From an uncultured Bacteroidia bacterium (GTDB taxonomy: Bacteria > Bacteroidota > Bacteroidia > Bacteroidales > F082), in contig CACXUM010000011.1 of assembly GCA_902770835.1 (NCBI GenBank), forward strand, positions 29,150 through 93,149: DNA of 64,000 nt, written 5' to 3'. Below the pieces are notes generated by a model. It saw only the letters and a list, made by a program, of their open reading frames with translations, did not search any database and had not been told where the DNA came from. Positions 33,717 to 42,853 of this stretch are shown piece by piece. Both the position numbers and the translations under genes were made by a program. How positions within the stretch are numbered: the stretch's first letter is position 1; each line of letters starts with the position of its first letter.

Positions 33717-34862
33717 ATGAAAAAAGCATTATCGATTTTTGCAATGGCTTTATTATTAGTCAGTTGCGGACCAAAAAAGAAAGAAGTCCAGTTGGTTCCC
33801 ACCGAAAACTTCAATACTGAGGTGGACGGCAAGAAGGTTTCGCTTTATACCTTGCGCAATGGTTTTCTGACGATGCAGGTCACCAACTACGGCGGTCGCG
33901 TAGTCGCCCTTTGGATGCCCGACAATCGCGGTAGTTTCGAGGACATCGTTCTTGGTTACGACCGTATCGAGAAGTATTTGAACAACGAAGGCGAGCGTTA
34001 TTTGGGTGCCGTCGTCGGGCGTTGCGCCAACCGCATTTCCAATGCCAAATTCACTCTGAATGATGTTGAGTATCAGTTGACTAAGAATGACGGCGAGAAC
34101 ACGTTGCATGGCGGCCTCACTGGTGCCGACAAGCGTGTTTGGGATGTGGTTTCGGTCAATGACAGCGTGATAAAGATGCACACCGTTTTTGCCGATGGCG
34201 AGGACGGTTTCCCAGGCAACCTCGATGTGAATATGAGTTACACCTTGACGCATGACAATCAGTTTGTTATCCGCTATGCGGCCACTACCGATGCCCCTAC
34301 GTTGTGCAACCTTTCGCACCATTCCTTCTTCAACCTGAAGGGCGAGGGCAACGGCACCATCCTCGACCACGAACTGCAAATCAATTCGCGCTACATGACC
34401 ACCATCGATGAGCACATCCTGACCACGGGCAAGTTCTCGGGCGTGAAGAATACGCCTTTCGACTTCCGCGAAAAGCACCGCATCGGCGACAACATTGGCG
34501 CCGACGACGAGCAATTGAGAAACGCGAAAGGCTACGACCACAACTGGATTATCGACAAGAGCGACCCGAAGGCATACGCTTGGAACGCCACCCTCACTGA
34601 ACCCGTCAGCGGACGCGAAATGCAGGTGTGGAGCGACCAAGTTGGTATGCAGTTCTATAGCGGTAACTTCTTCAACGGCAAGGGCATGGGCAAGAGCGGC
34701 AAGCCTTTGAAATACCGTGAAGGTTTGGCTCTCGAAACGCAGTTTTTCCCCGATGCCATCAACCATGAGGCCTTGGCACCCACGCCGATTCTCAACCCAG
34801 GCGAGGAATACCATCAACTTTGCATCTACAAGTTCTCGGTGAAGCCCAAGGAAAAGAAATAA
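33717..34862 (+). CDS. galM: Aldose 1-epimerase (mutarotase), lipoprotein form
   Basis: Interconverts alpha and beta anomers of hexoses. The 381 residues start with an SPII signal (LSIFAMALLLVSC, lipobox Cys), so this is an exported lipid-anchored form, common in saccharolytic Bacteroidales. Family blocks seen are GGRVVALWMPD, GRCANRISNAKFTLN, LHGGLTGADKRVW, the His pair region LSHHSFFNLKGEG (substrate and catalytic His), and the C-terminal LALETQFFPDAINHEAL, whose Glu is the catalytic base. It has its own promoter and terminator. Confidence 0.93.
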   Translation: MKKALSIFAMALLLVSCGPKKKEVQLVPTENFNTEVDGKKVSLYTLRNGFLTMQVTNYGGRVVALWMPDNRGSFEDIVLGYDRIEKYLNNEGERYLGAVVGRCANRISNAKFTLNDVEYQLTKNDGENTLHGGLTGADKRVWDVVSVNDSVIKMHTVFADGEDGFPGNLDVNMSYTLTHDNQFVIRYAATTDAPTLCNLSHHSFFNLKGEGNGTILDHELQINSRYMTTIDEHILTTGKFSGVKNTPFDFREKHRIGDNIGADDEQLRNAKGYDHNWIIDKSDPKAYAWNATLTEPVSGREMQVWSDQVGMQFYSGNFFNGKGMGKSGKPLKYREGLALETQFFPDAINHEALAPTPILNPGEEYHQLCIYKFSVKPKEKK

Positions 34863-34881
34863 GCAATGCGAAAAATGTTGG

Positions 34882-34912
34882 GCCTCGTGTCGTTGGATGC
34901 GAGGCTTTTTTT
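34882..34912 (+). terminator. Intrinsic terminator after galM
   Basis: GCCTCG...CGAGGC stem followed by seven T. The T tract merges with the promoter of the next gene. Confidence 0.75.
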
Positions 34913-34919
34913 ATTTTTG
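34912..34919 (+). promoter_or_regulatory. -7 box of the VOC protein gene
   Basis: Reads TATTTTTG, 20 bases before the ATG at 34940. Confidence 0.6.
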
Positions 34920-34939
34920 CACAATCAAAATTGACTGTT

Positions 34940-35401
34940 ATGCTGAAATTCAAATGTCCGCTGCTTGCGGTTACCGACATGGAGAAATCCATTGAGTTTT
35001 ATGAAGAACTGATTGGCGACAGGGTCGCGATGAACTTTGGCGAGAATGTTGTGTTTGAGGGCGGTTTCGCGCTTCAGGAGATGAAGACTTGGAAGGCCAT
35101 GATCCATACTGAAAATGTGCGCCGCAAGAACAACGCCGTTGAACTCTATTTCGAGGAGGAAAACTTTGACCGTTTCCTCGAATACCTGAAGGAATTCCCC
35201 AAACTCAAGTATGTGCATGGCGTTGAGGAAATGCCTTGGGGTCAGCGAGTAGTTCGCTTCTATGACCCTGATTTCCATATTATTGAAGTGGGTGAGGCGA
35301 TGGATGCCGTCATCAAGAAACTGTTGAAATCGGGCATGACGGTGGAGCAGGTTTCCGAAAAGAGTCAATATCCCATCGAATACGTCAAGCGGTTCGCGTG
35401 A
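34940..35401 (+). CDS. VOC-family (glyoxalase/bleomycin-resistance fold) protein
   Basis: A 153-residue vicinal-oxygen-chelate protein. Two beta-alpha-beta-beta-beta units are visible: LLAVTDMEKSIEFYEELIG at the N-terminus and a second ending in VVRFYDPDFHIIEVGEAMD near residue 115. Metal-ligand His/Glu positions are only partly conserved, so the activity (lyase, dioxygenase or binding protein) is open. A C-terminal helical extension (GMTVEQVSEKSQYPIEYVKR) resembles a small helix-turn-helix and is not part of the core fold. The stop codon overlaps the ABC-F start (TGATG), so the two are translationally coupled. Confidence 0.8.
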   Translation: MLKFKCPLLAVTDMEKSIEFYEELIGDRVAMNFGENVVFEGGFALQEMKTWKAMIHTENVRRKNNAVELYFEEENFDRFLEYLKEFPKLKYVHGVEEMPWGQRVVRFYDPDFHIIEVGEAMDAVIKKLLKSGMTVEQVSEKSQYPIEYVKRFA

Positions 35402-37161
35402 TGAATTACCTTTCTGTCAATTCCATCTCCAAGTCATTCGGAATCAAGACTTTGTTCGCCGATGTCACCTTTGGCATTGAGAAGGGCGACAAAACCGCGC
35501 TGATTGCCACAAATGGCTCAGGCAAATCAACCATGCTGAAGATTTTGGTAGGGAAGGAGTCGCCCGACACGGGGACGATTACTTACGCCAACGACTTGAA
35601 AATCGGCTACTTGGAACAATTGCCCGTATATCCTGCTGGAACACGGATTTCCGATTTGCTCGACGACCTGAACGAAGAGCAACACCTGAAAGCGCGACAG
35701 TATTTGACCCGCTTTGCGCTCAATGATCTGGAACAATCCGTTGACGAACTTTCGGGCGGACAGGTGAAGCGTTTGGCCTTGGCTTTGGTGCTCTTGCATG
35801 AGCCTGATTTCCTGATACTTGACGAGCCTACCAACCACTTGGATGTGGAGATGGTGGAATGGTTGGAGAAGTTTCTCACCCAATCGAGCATGACGTTGCT
35901 GATGGTCACACACGACCGCTATTTCCTTGATAGAGTGTGCAATAAGATTTTTGAACTATACCAAGGCGTGATGTACACCCACAACGGCAATTTCGACTAT
36001 TATGTGCAGAAAAGCCGCGAGCGCGAAGAAGTGAAACGCGCCACGGCGGAGCGTAACAGCCAACTGCTGAAGTACGAATTGGAATGGATGCGCAGCACGC
36101 CGCAAGCCCGCACGGGCAAGTCGAAAAGCCGCATCGATGCCTTTTACGACTTGAAGGAACGCTCGAAATATCAGGAACAAGATGAGCGTTTGGAGTTTGG
36201 CTTGCAGATGCAACGGCTTGGCGGCAAGATACTGGAAATGAGCAATGTGTCGAAATCCTACGGCGACCTTGCCGTTTTGAAGGACTTCGATTATGTCTTC
36301 AAGCGCGGCGAGCGCATCGGACTGATTGGGAAAAACGGCGTGGGAAAATCGACTTTCCTCAACCTCATAACAGGCTCTGTCTTGCCTGACCGTGGCCGTA
36401 TAAAGACTGGTGAAACAGTGAGTTACGGCTATTACCGACAAGAAGGCATAAAATTCGACGAGGGCAAGAGCGTGATTGACACCGTGCGCGACATTGCCGA
36501 GGTGGTCAATTACGGCAAGGACAAGGTCTATACCGCCGACCAACTTTTGGCGCATTTCATGTTTCCATACAAAATGCACCGCCAGCCCGTGGCCTTACTT
36601 AGCGGTGGCGAGAAACGGCGGCTTTACCTGCTCACCGTGCTCGTCAGCAATCCCAACTTCCTCATCCTTGACGAGCCGACCAACGACTTGGACCTCTTGA
36701 CTTTACAGAAGTTGGAGGATTTTCTGCAAGGCTACAAAGGATGCCTTTTGGTGGTATCGCACGACCGTTTCTTCATGGATGAAGTCGTTGACCAACTCTT
36801 TGTGTTCCAAGGCGATGGCAACGTGAAAGGTTTCATGGGCAATTACAGCCAATACAAGGACTATCTCGACGCGAAGCAGAAAGAGGAACGCAAGGAAAAA
36901 GCGGCGGAAAAGAAAGATGAGCCTCGTCCCGTCAAGCAGCGCGAGAAGGTGAAACGCTCTTTCAAGGAACAGCGTGAGTATGAGAATCTTACCAAAGAGA
37001 TGGCCGAACTTGAGGCCGAAAAACAAACCCTCACCGATGCCTTAAACAACGAAACCGACTACCAGAAACTCCACGAAATGGGCAACCGCTTGCAGGAGAT
37101 CAAGGATTTGCTGGACGAGAAGGAATTGCGGTGGTTGGAATTGGATGAGATTGGAGGTTGA
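35401..37161 (+). CDS. ABC-F family ATPase, Uup-like
   Basis: A soluble duplicated ATPase of 586 residues without membrane segments. ABC domain 1 has Walker A ATNGSGKSTML, signature ELSGGQVKRLALAL and Walker B LILDEPTNHLD. A linker follows with KRATAERNSQLLKYELEWM. ABC domain 2 has GKNGVGKSTFL, LLSGGEKRRLYLL and LILDEPTNDLD. A charged coiled-coil C-terminus (about 500-586) contains KEERKEKAAEKKDEP and a final paired helix typical of Uup. ABC-F proteins act on the ribosome or, for Uup, influence genome stability. Which of these applies here is not decided by sequence. It overlaps the VOC gene by one base. Confidence 0.93.
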   Translation: MNYLSVNSISKSFGIKTLFADVTFGIEKGDKTALIATNGSGKSTMLKILVGKESPDTGTITYANDLKIGYLEQLPVYPAGTRISDLLDDLNEEQHLKARQYLTRFALNDLEQSVDELSGGQVKRLALALVLLHEPDFLILDEPTNHLDVEMVEWLEKFLTQSSMTLLMVTHDRYFLDRVCNKIFELYQGVMYTHNGNFDYYVQKSREREEVKRATAERNSQLLKYELEWMRSTPQARTGKSKSRIDAFYDLKERSKYQEQDERLEFGLQMQRLGGKILEMSNVSKSYGDLAVLKDFDYVFKRGERIGLIGKNGVGKSTFLNLITGSVLPDRGRIKTGETVSYGYYRQEGIKFDEGKSVIDTVRDIAEVVNYGKDKVYTADQLLAHFMFPYKMHRQPVALLSGGEKRRLYLLTVLVSNPNFLILDEPTNDLDLLTLQKLEDFLQGYKGCLLVVSHDRFFMDEVVDQLFVFQGDGNVKGFMGNYSQYKDYLDAKQKEERKEKAAEKKDEPRPVKQREKVKRSFKEQREYENLTKEMAELEAEKQTLTDALNNETDYQKLHEMGNRLQEIKDLLDEKELRWLELDEIGG

Positions 37162-37218
37162 GAAAAGTTTTGAGTTCTTACCGCAATTGTTTTATTTTGC
37201 AAACCTATCTTAAAAATT

Positions 37219-38755
37219 ATGGCCAAAAAGAAAGAAATCGTGGCAGAGCCTTTGGAAAAACAACTTTGGAAGGCTGCCGACAAACTGCGCAAGAACATTG
37301 ACGCGGCGGAATATAAGCATGTGGTGCTGGGATTGATTTTCCTTCGCTACATATCTGTCTCATTTGAACAACTTTACAACGAATTGGTGAAGCAACAGGC
37401 CGATGGCGCCGACCCCGAAGACCGCGAGGAATATGCTGCCGAGAATGTGTTCTATGTGCCGGCCAATGCGCGATGGTCGTATTTGGTTGCGATGGCGAAA
37501 AATCCGCAAATCGGGAAGTATATTGACGATGCGATGGATGTCATCGAGCGTGAGAATAAGTCGCTGAAAGGCGTGCTGCCTAAGGTGTTTGCCCGTCCTA
37601 ACCTCGACCCGACCTCATTGGGCGAATTGATTGACTTGATTGGCAACTCCACTTTGCAGAACACCAGCACCAAGAGTGCCGACCTGCTTGGGCATGTCTT
37701 CGAGTATTTCCTTGGCGAGTTTGCCTTGGCCGAAGGCAAGAAGGGCGGACAATTCTACACGCCGCGCAGTGTTGTGGAACTGTTGGTCAATATGCTGGAA
37801 CCGTACAAAGGCCGTGTGCTTGACCCATGCTGCGGCTCTGGCGGTATGTTCGTGCAGAGCGAGAAGTTCGTGAAGGAGCATCAGGGAAGGATTGAGAACA
37901 TCTCAGTCTATGGGCAGGAGAGCAACCAAACGACTTGGCGCCTGTGTAAGATGAACCTCGCCATCCGCGGTATCGACGCTTCGCAGGTGAAGTGGAACAC
38001 CGAAGGCTCGTTCCTCAACGAAGCCCACCGCGACGTGAAAGCCGACTTCGTGATGGCCAATCCGCCGTTCAACGACAGCGACTGGAGCGGCGACCAACTG
38101 CGCAGCGATGCCCGTTGGCAATATGGTGTGCCGCCCACGGGTAACGCCAACTTCGCTTGGATTCAGCATTTCATCTATCACCTTGCTCCAAGCGGACAAG
38201 CAGGCTTTGTACTGGCCAAAGGCTCACTGACCTCAAAAACAGGCGGTGAGGGCGAAATCCGCAAGGCTTTGATTGACAAAGGTCTGATTGCCTGCATTGT
38301 GAACCTCCCTGCCAAGTTGTTCCTAAAATACGCAGATTCCCGCTTGCCTGTGGTTTGTGACCCGGAACCGCTCCCATCGTGCTGGCGAAATCTTGTTCAT
38401 CGATGCCCGCAACAAAGGCCACCTCATCAACCGCCGCACCCGCGAACTCTCGGAAGAAGATATTCAAGAAATTGCCCATACCTATCATTTGTGGCGTGAT
38501 GAATCATCCGATTATCAAGATGTTGCTGGTTTCTGCGCCTCGGTGCCCGTGAGCCGTGTGGCGGAATTGGACTATGTTCTCACGCCTGGCCGCTATGTGG
38601 GCTTGCCCGAAGAGGAGGACGACTTCAACTTCGCCGAGCGTTTCACAGCCTTGAAAGCCGAGTTTGAGGAGCAACTGAAGGAAGAGGAACGGCTGAACAA
38701 AGTGATTTTGGAGAATTTAGGGAAGATAAAATTGGATAATAACGACCAAATATAA
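37219..38755 (+). pseudogene. hsdM: Type I restriction-modification methyltransferase subunit HsdM, frameshifted
   Basis: N6-adenine methyltransferase of a type I system. Frame one (37219 on) holds the N-terminal helical domain ([20 protein letters not shown]), the SAM motif [14 protein letters not shown] and the catalytic motif [14 protein letters not shown]. It continues to [12 protein letters not shown] and then turns into nonsense after an AAAA run at 38325-38328. Removing one A restores [17 protein letters not shown], which runs in the next frame into [20 protein letters not shown] and the normal end, for 511 residues, the usual HsdM length. The break is therefore one inserted base, either real or a sequencing error. 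If real, no intact M subunit is present in this window although hsdS and hsdR look intact. Confidence 0.9.
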
Positions 38756-38759
38756 AACT

Positions 38760-39200
38760 ATGGAAGAGAAAGACATCAGATGGATACAGCGGTTCAGCAA
38801 CTACCGTAAGGCCTTGGCACAACTGAAAAAGGCTGTCTTTATTGTCTCATCCCAATGTGAAAATAATGATGATGATAAAGACAAACTGATGGAAGAAGGT
38901 TTGATTCAGCGGTTTGAATATACGCACGAATTGGCTTGGAAAGTGATGAAAGATTATCTTGAATATCAGGGAGTTAATGATATTGTTGGTTCTCGTGATG
39001 CTATACGGCAGACCTTGCAGGTGGGAATCATCAGCGATGAGCGTTGGATGGATTCCATTCGCGACCGAAACCTGACCTCTCACAACTACGATGATGACAC
39101 AGCCCAATCCATTGTCGCCAACATAATCAACATCTATTATCCGCTTTTCGAGGATTACGAACAAGTGATGCTGAAAAGACTTGAAATGACAAACGAATAA
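38760..39200 (+). CDS. HepT/HI0074-like nucleotidyltransferase substrate-binding protein (HEPN fold)
   Basis: A 146-residue four-helix protein of the HI0074 family. The N-terminal IRWIQRFSNYRKALAQLKKA, central LIQRFEYTHELAWKVMKDYL and the RNLTSHNYD segment near residue 100 are characteristic. RNLTSH fits the R-x4-6-H motif of HEPN ribonuclease toxins. Family members pair with MNT nucleotidyltransferases, and in HepT-MntA modules the MNT partner AMPylates and silences the HEPN toxin. Here the partner is the next gene, where MNT is joined to HsdS. It starts four bases after the hsdM stop, inside the restriction operon. Confidence 0.85.
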   Translation: MEEKDIRWIQRFSNYRKALAQLKKAVFIVSSQCENNDDDKDKLMEEGLIQRFEYTHELAWKVMKDYLEYQGVNDIVGSRDAIRQTLQVGIISDERWMDSIRDRNLTSHNYDDDTAQSIVANIINIYYPLFEDYEQVMLKRLEMTNE

Positions 39201-39208
39201 GAAATGCC

Positions 39209-40687
39209 ATGCCTTACGGATTGAAAGACATAGAATTGGCGAATCTGAACGGGGTGTTTGCCGCCAACGAGTGGATTGAGCGAGTGATATTGTACGGTTC
39301 GCGGGCCAAAGGCAACTACAAGCCTTTTTCGGATGTGGACATCACTTTGGAGGGTGCGGAACTGACCCACAACGACCTGAGCCGCCTCAGCCTCGCCATC
39401 GACGACCTACTGTTGCCCTACCAGTTCGACATTTCCATTTTCCATACTTTGAAAAACGAAGCCCTCATCGACCATATCCGCCGTATGGGGATTACGATTT
39501 ATGAGAAGAAAAGCGAGTGGAAAGAATATAAGTTGGGAGAATTGACCATTGACGGTAAGGGTAGTTATGGGATAGCCGCGCCTGCTGTTGATTATGATTC
39601 CAATAAATATACCTATTTGAGAATAACGGATATTAATGATGATGGTACATTAAACAAAAGTGGGTTAAAATCAGTTGATAACAAAAACGCACATAAATAT
39701 CTATTGCAGCAAAATGACATAGTTTTTGCAAGGACAGGTGCGAGTGTTGGGCGTAGTTATTTTTATGACGAAAGAGATGGTGAACTTGTATATGCAGGGT
39801 TCTTGATAAAATATAGTATTGACCCGACAAAGGTTAATCCGAAAATATTGAAATTTTATACTCATTCGCAAGAATATTACGATTGGATACAAACTGTTGA
39901 TAATGGAGCAACTCGAGGTAATATAAATGCTCAAACATATGCTTCGATGCCCATTATTCTACCTAGGCGACATAAGCAAGACAGAATCGTATCCATCCTC
40001 TCTTCCCTCGACGACAAGATAGACCTTCTGGACCGCGAGAACGCCACCTTGGAGCAGATGGCCGAAACGCTGTTTAGGCAGTGGTTTGTGGTGGAGGCTA
40101 AGGAGGAGTGGGGAGAAGGAAAGTTGGGAGATATAATAGATGTAAAATCAGGATTTGCATTTAAAAGTTCCTCGTTTGTAGAATTTGGTTTGTATAGACT
40201 TATTACAATTAAAGCTGTCCAAGATGGTTTTTTGACACTTGAAAATGCTGACTATATTTCGGAAATTCCTGATAATATTAAGGATTATTGTTTCTTAAAA
40301 GAGGGAGATATACTTCTGTCACTAACAGGAAATGTTGGAAGGTGTTGCATTGTTGATAGAGAAAGATTACTGCTAAATCAGCGTGTGGCTTTATTATGTG
40401 CAAAGGATGTCAAGAATTGGGCTTTTGTATACACGCTGTTTAGAATGCAAAGTATGAAAACTAAACTTGAAGAAATGGCAAAAGGAACTGCTCAATCAAA
40501 TCTGAGTCCTGTTGAATTATCAAATATGCAGTTTGAAATTCCTCCTTCAAAACTTTTAGATGGTTTTTCGGAGGCCGCAACACCTTTATTGAAAAAAACA
40601 CTTTCAAATAATAAACAAATCCAAACCCTCATTCAGACTCGTGACGGGTTGCTGCCGAGGTTGATGAATAATAGTATTATTGTATGA
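39209..40687 (+). CDS. hsdS: MNT nucleotidyltransferase fused to type I specificity subunit HsdS
   Basis: A 492-residue fusion. Residues 1-100 are a complete minimal nucleotidyltransferase: RVILYGSRAKGNYKPFSDVD gives the GSx(9)DxD active site, followed by the third acidic strand YQFDISIF and the usual C-terminal helix (LIDHIRRMGITIY). Residues 104-492 are an HsdS with a first target-recognition domain (from EWKEYKLGEL), the central helical spacer (QDRIVSILSSLDDKIDLLDR), a second recognition domain (from EWGEGKLGDIIDVKSGFAF) and the distal helix (LIQTRDGLLPRLMN). An in-frame ATG at 39485 (Met93) could also give a separate HsdS of 400 residues. The recognition domains are AT-rich, as expected for exchanged modules. 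It overlaps the next gene by four bases. Confidence 0.87.
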   Translation: MPYGLKDIELANLNGVFAANEWIERVILYGSRAKGNYKPFSDVDITLEGAELTHNDLSRLSLAIDDLLLPYQFDISIFHTLKNEALIDHIRRMGITIYEKKSEWKEYKLGELTIDGKGSYGIAAPAVDYDSNKYTYLRITDINDDGTLNKSGLKSVDNKNAHKYLLQQNDIVFARTGASVGRSYFYDERDGELVYAGFLIKYSIDPTKVNPKILKFYTHSQEYYDWIQTVDNGATRGNINAQTYASMPIILPRRHKQDRIVSILSSLDDKIDLLDRENATLEQMAETLFRQWFVVEAKEEWGEGKLGDIIDVKSGFAFKSSSFVEFGLYRLITIKAVQDGFLTLENADYISEIPDNIKDYCFLKEGDILLSLTGNVGRCCIVDRERLLLNQRVALLCAKDVKNWAFVYTLFRMQSMKTKLEEMAKGTAQSNLSPVELSNMQFEIPPSKLLDGFSEAATPLLKKTLSNNKQIQTLIQTRDGLLPRLMNNSIIV

Positions 40688-41706
40688 CAATTAGCATTGA
40701 TGATATTGCCCGATTACTGAAAGTCCGTGAAGATGGGACTTTGTATCATAGAGAAAGTCAAACTCTTGAATTCAAGGAATCTTTTAATTTTGCAGGGTTG
40801 GCTGAATACTTTAGAGATTTTGCAGCCTTTGCAAATAATAAAGGAGGCTATTTAATATTTGGAATAAAAGATAAGCCACGCAGGGAATTATTAGGTTTAA
40901 ATGCTAATGCAAAAGACCAGTTAGAAAAATTAGATCCAGAAAAAATATCAGGTTTTTTGTTAGAAGATTTTTCAGGAAATATTGATTGGAGTTTTGATGT
41001 AGTTACTATTGATGAATTAAACTATGGCGTTTTTTATATTAAAGAATCTCCATTAAAACCTATAATTTGTAAAAAAGATGAAGGAAGTATTATTAAAAAC
41101 GGTGAAATATACTATAGATATGGTGGAAGAACGCAAAAAATTCAATATCCTGAACTTGAAGCAATTATTAATCATAGAATAGAAAGGCAGAATAATCAAT
41201 GGATGGATTTAGTCAGTAAAATAGGCAAATCAGGACCTCAAAATGCAGCAGTGTTAGATTTAGAACGAGGAATAATAGAAAAGAACAATTCACAAGTGCT
41301 CGTTATAGACGAATCTTTAGTTGAAAGTATAAATTGGATAAAGGAAGGTTGCTTTGATGAAAAAGAAGGCGCACGAACATTAAAGCTGGTTGGACAAGTT
41401 CAACCAATAGACACAGTAGAAGTAGTCAAGAGAGAAAAAATAAATAGATTAAAAGAGTATCCTTTATCTGCTAAAGAATTAGCTGATGCTATAAAAGAGA
41501 AAAGCAATATTCCTCGGAACGATATTTGGCGAATCATTCGCGAGAATGAAATAAAATCCAATCCTGATTATTCTATTTATAACTTTAGAAATAAGAAGCA
41601 AGAAGAAGAATATGAACAGAATGGAAAAATATTCAATGGAACGCCATCAATATATAAAACTGCTGCTATTGACTACATTATCCAAATCTATAATAACGAA
41701 CATTAA
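40684..41706 (+). CDS. AlbA_2 (Schlafen AAA_4-like) domain protein
   Basis: A 340-residue protein. Its N-terminal AlbA_2 domain is recognisable from QTLEFKESFNFAGLAEYFRD, followed by FAAFANNKGGYLIFGIKDK (about 24-70). This domain occurs in Schlafen-like putative DNA/RNA-binding regulators and in several phage-defence proteins. The middle part (YYRYGGRTQKIQYPELEAII) fits the same family. The C-terminal half (about 190-340) contains a possible helix-turn-helix (SAKELADAIKEKSNIPRND) but is otherwise unrecognised. The gene is markedly AT-rich compared with hsdM and hsdR. Its ATG overlaps the hsdS stop, so it is translated as part of the restriction operon. Confidence 0.75.
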   Translation: MTISIDDIARLLKVREDGTLYHRESQTLEFKESFNFAGLAEYFRDFAAFANNKGGYLIFGIKDKPRRELLGLNANAKDQLEKLDPEKISGFLLEDFSGNIDWSFDVVTIDELNYGVFYIKESPLKPIICKKDEGSIIKNGEIYYRYGGRTQKIQYPELEAIINHRIERQNNQWMDLVSKIGKSGPQNAAVLDLERGIIEKNNSQVLVIDESLVESINWIKEGCFDEKEGARTLKLVGQVQPIDTVEVVKREKINRLKEYPLSAKELADAIKEKSNIPRNDIWRIIRENEIKSNPDYSIYNFRNKKQEEEYEQNGKIFNGTPSIYKTAAIDYIIQIYNNEH

Positions 41707-41777
41707 TAGTTTTGTCATATTACTACGAATCCTACATTAAACGATTTGTTTCTGAATAACATACCATAAGAATTAAT

Positions 41778-41785
41778 TACTTTTG
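41778..41785 (+). promoter_or_regulatory. -7 box of the first Fic gene
   Basis: Reads TACTTTTG, 46 bases before the ATG at 41832. Confidence 0.6.
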
Positions 41786-41831
41786 CAAAACCATAGGTTA
41801 ATATAGCGGAACGCGCAAAGAGATTCAACAA

Positions 41832-42848
41832 ATGACACGAAGAAAGGATACATATATCGGCTACGCCCCTCCATTTTCACTGTCGGCAAAGGCGGTGGGG
41901 TTGGTGGCGGATATTGCCGCGCAGATGGAGCGGTTTGCCATAAGGATGGAGCAAGACGATGCGCTGCGGCTGCGCAAGGCCAACCGCATCAAGACCATCC
42001 ACAGCTCACTGGCCATTGAGGGTAACACCCTGCTGGAAAGCGAGGTGGCAGACATCATTGACGGCAAGACTGTCGTTGCGCCTGTCCGCGAGATTCAGGA
42101 GGTGAAGAACGCCATCCGGGTGTATGATGCGTTTGAGAAGCTCAACCCGTTCTCGATGGACGACCTGCTGCGTGCCCACAGCCTGCTGATGTCGGCCTTG
42201 ACCGATGACGCAGGACATTTCCGCAAAGGTGGCGTGGGCGTGTACTCCGAAAACGGCTTGGTTCACATGGCACCGCCTGCTGATAAGGTGTATCCCTTGA
42301 TGTCCGACCTGTTCGACTGGCTGAAGAATGCCGATGACCACCTGCTGGTACGTAGCTGCGTATTCCATTATGAGTTTGAGTTTATCCATCCCTTTATCGA
42401 CGGCAACGGCAGGATGGGACGCCTGTGGCAGTCGCTCATCCTCAGCCGCTGGCATCCTGCCTTTGCGCACCTGCCTGTGGAGAATATGGTCTATTCCAAC
42501 CAACAGGCCTATTATGATGCCATCGCCCAAAGTACCAAACAGGGAGAAAGCGGCCCTTTTATTGAGTTTATGCTGGAAGAGATCTTTAAGTCCGTGCTCC
42601 AACATAAAGGCGAGCCTCTGGATGATACTGTAAGTGATACTGTAAATGATACTGTAAAAACAACTCCCACCCAAGATGGTATTATTGATTTGGTGAGGAA
42701 GAATCCATCTTTCACATACGATGAATTGGCAGCACAACTTGGTGTTGGAAGAGCTACGATTGCGCGAAATATTGCCATACTTAAAGACAGAGGAGTTTTG
42801 GAACGTGTTGGAGAAGATAAAAACGGATATTGGAAACTAAACAAATAG
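41832..42848 (+). CDS. Fic-family AMPylase-type protein with winged helix, first copy
   Basis: A 338-residue Fic protein. The catalytic loop HPFIDGNGRMGR (about 188-199) is a perfect HPFx(D/E)GNGR. The N-terminal SLAIEGN at about 59-65 matches the (S/T)xxxE(G/N) inhibitory helix, so it is a self-inhibited class II enzyme that modifies proteins with AMP when released. The C-terminal winged helix (about 285-335, YDELAAQLGVGRATIARNI) suggests DNA binding and self-regulation. The linker between them contains DTVSDTVNDTVK from a 12-base tandem repeat. Fic genes of this type are frequent passengers in type I restriction loci. An orphan hsdR start follows five bases after its stop. Confidence 0.9.
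   Translation: MTRRKDTYIGYAPPFSLSAKAVGLVADIAAQMERFAIRMEQDDALRLRKANRIKTIHSSLAIEGNTLLESEVADIIDGKTVVAPVREIQEVKNAIRVYDAFEKLNPFSMDDLLRAHSLLMSALTDDAGHFRKGGVGVYSENGLVHMAPPADKVYPLMSDLFDWLKNADDHLLVRSCVFHYEFEFIHPFIDGNGRMGRLWQSLILSRWHPAFAHLPVENMVYSNQQAYYDAIAQSTKQGESGPFIEFMLEEIFKSVLQHKGEPLDDTVSDTVNDTVKTTPTQDGIIDLVRKNPSFTYDELAAQLGVGRATIARNIAILKDRGVLERVGEDKNGYWKLNK
42624..42659 (+). repeat. 12-bp tandem repeat in the first Fic linker
   Basis: Three copies of GATACTGTAA(A/G)T-type units, in frame, encoding D-T-V-S/N/K. Confidence 0.85.
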
Positions 42849-42853
42849 CCACT

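Noticed and set aside
38325-38328. Phase variation of hsdM through the A run
   Set aside because: Four A residues are too few for efficient slippage; a fixed mutation or sequencing error is more likely.
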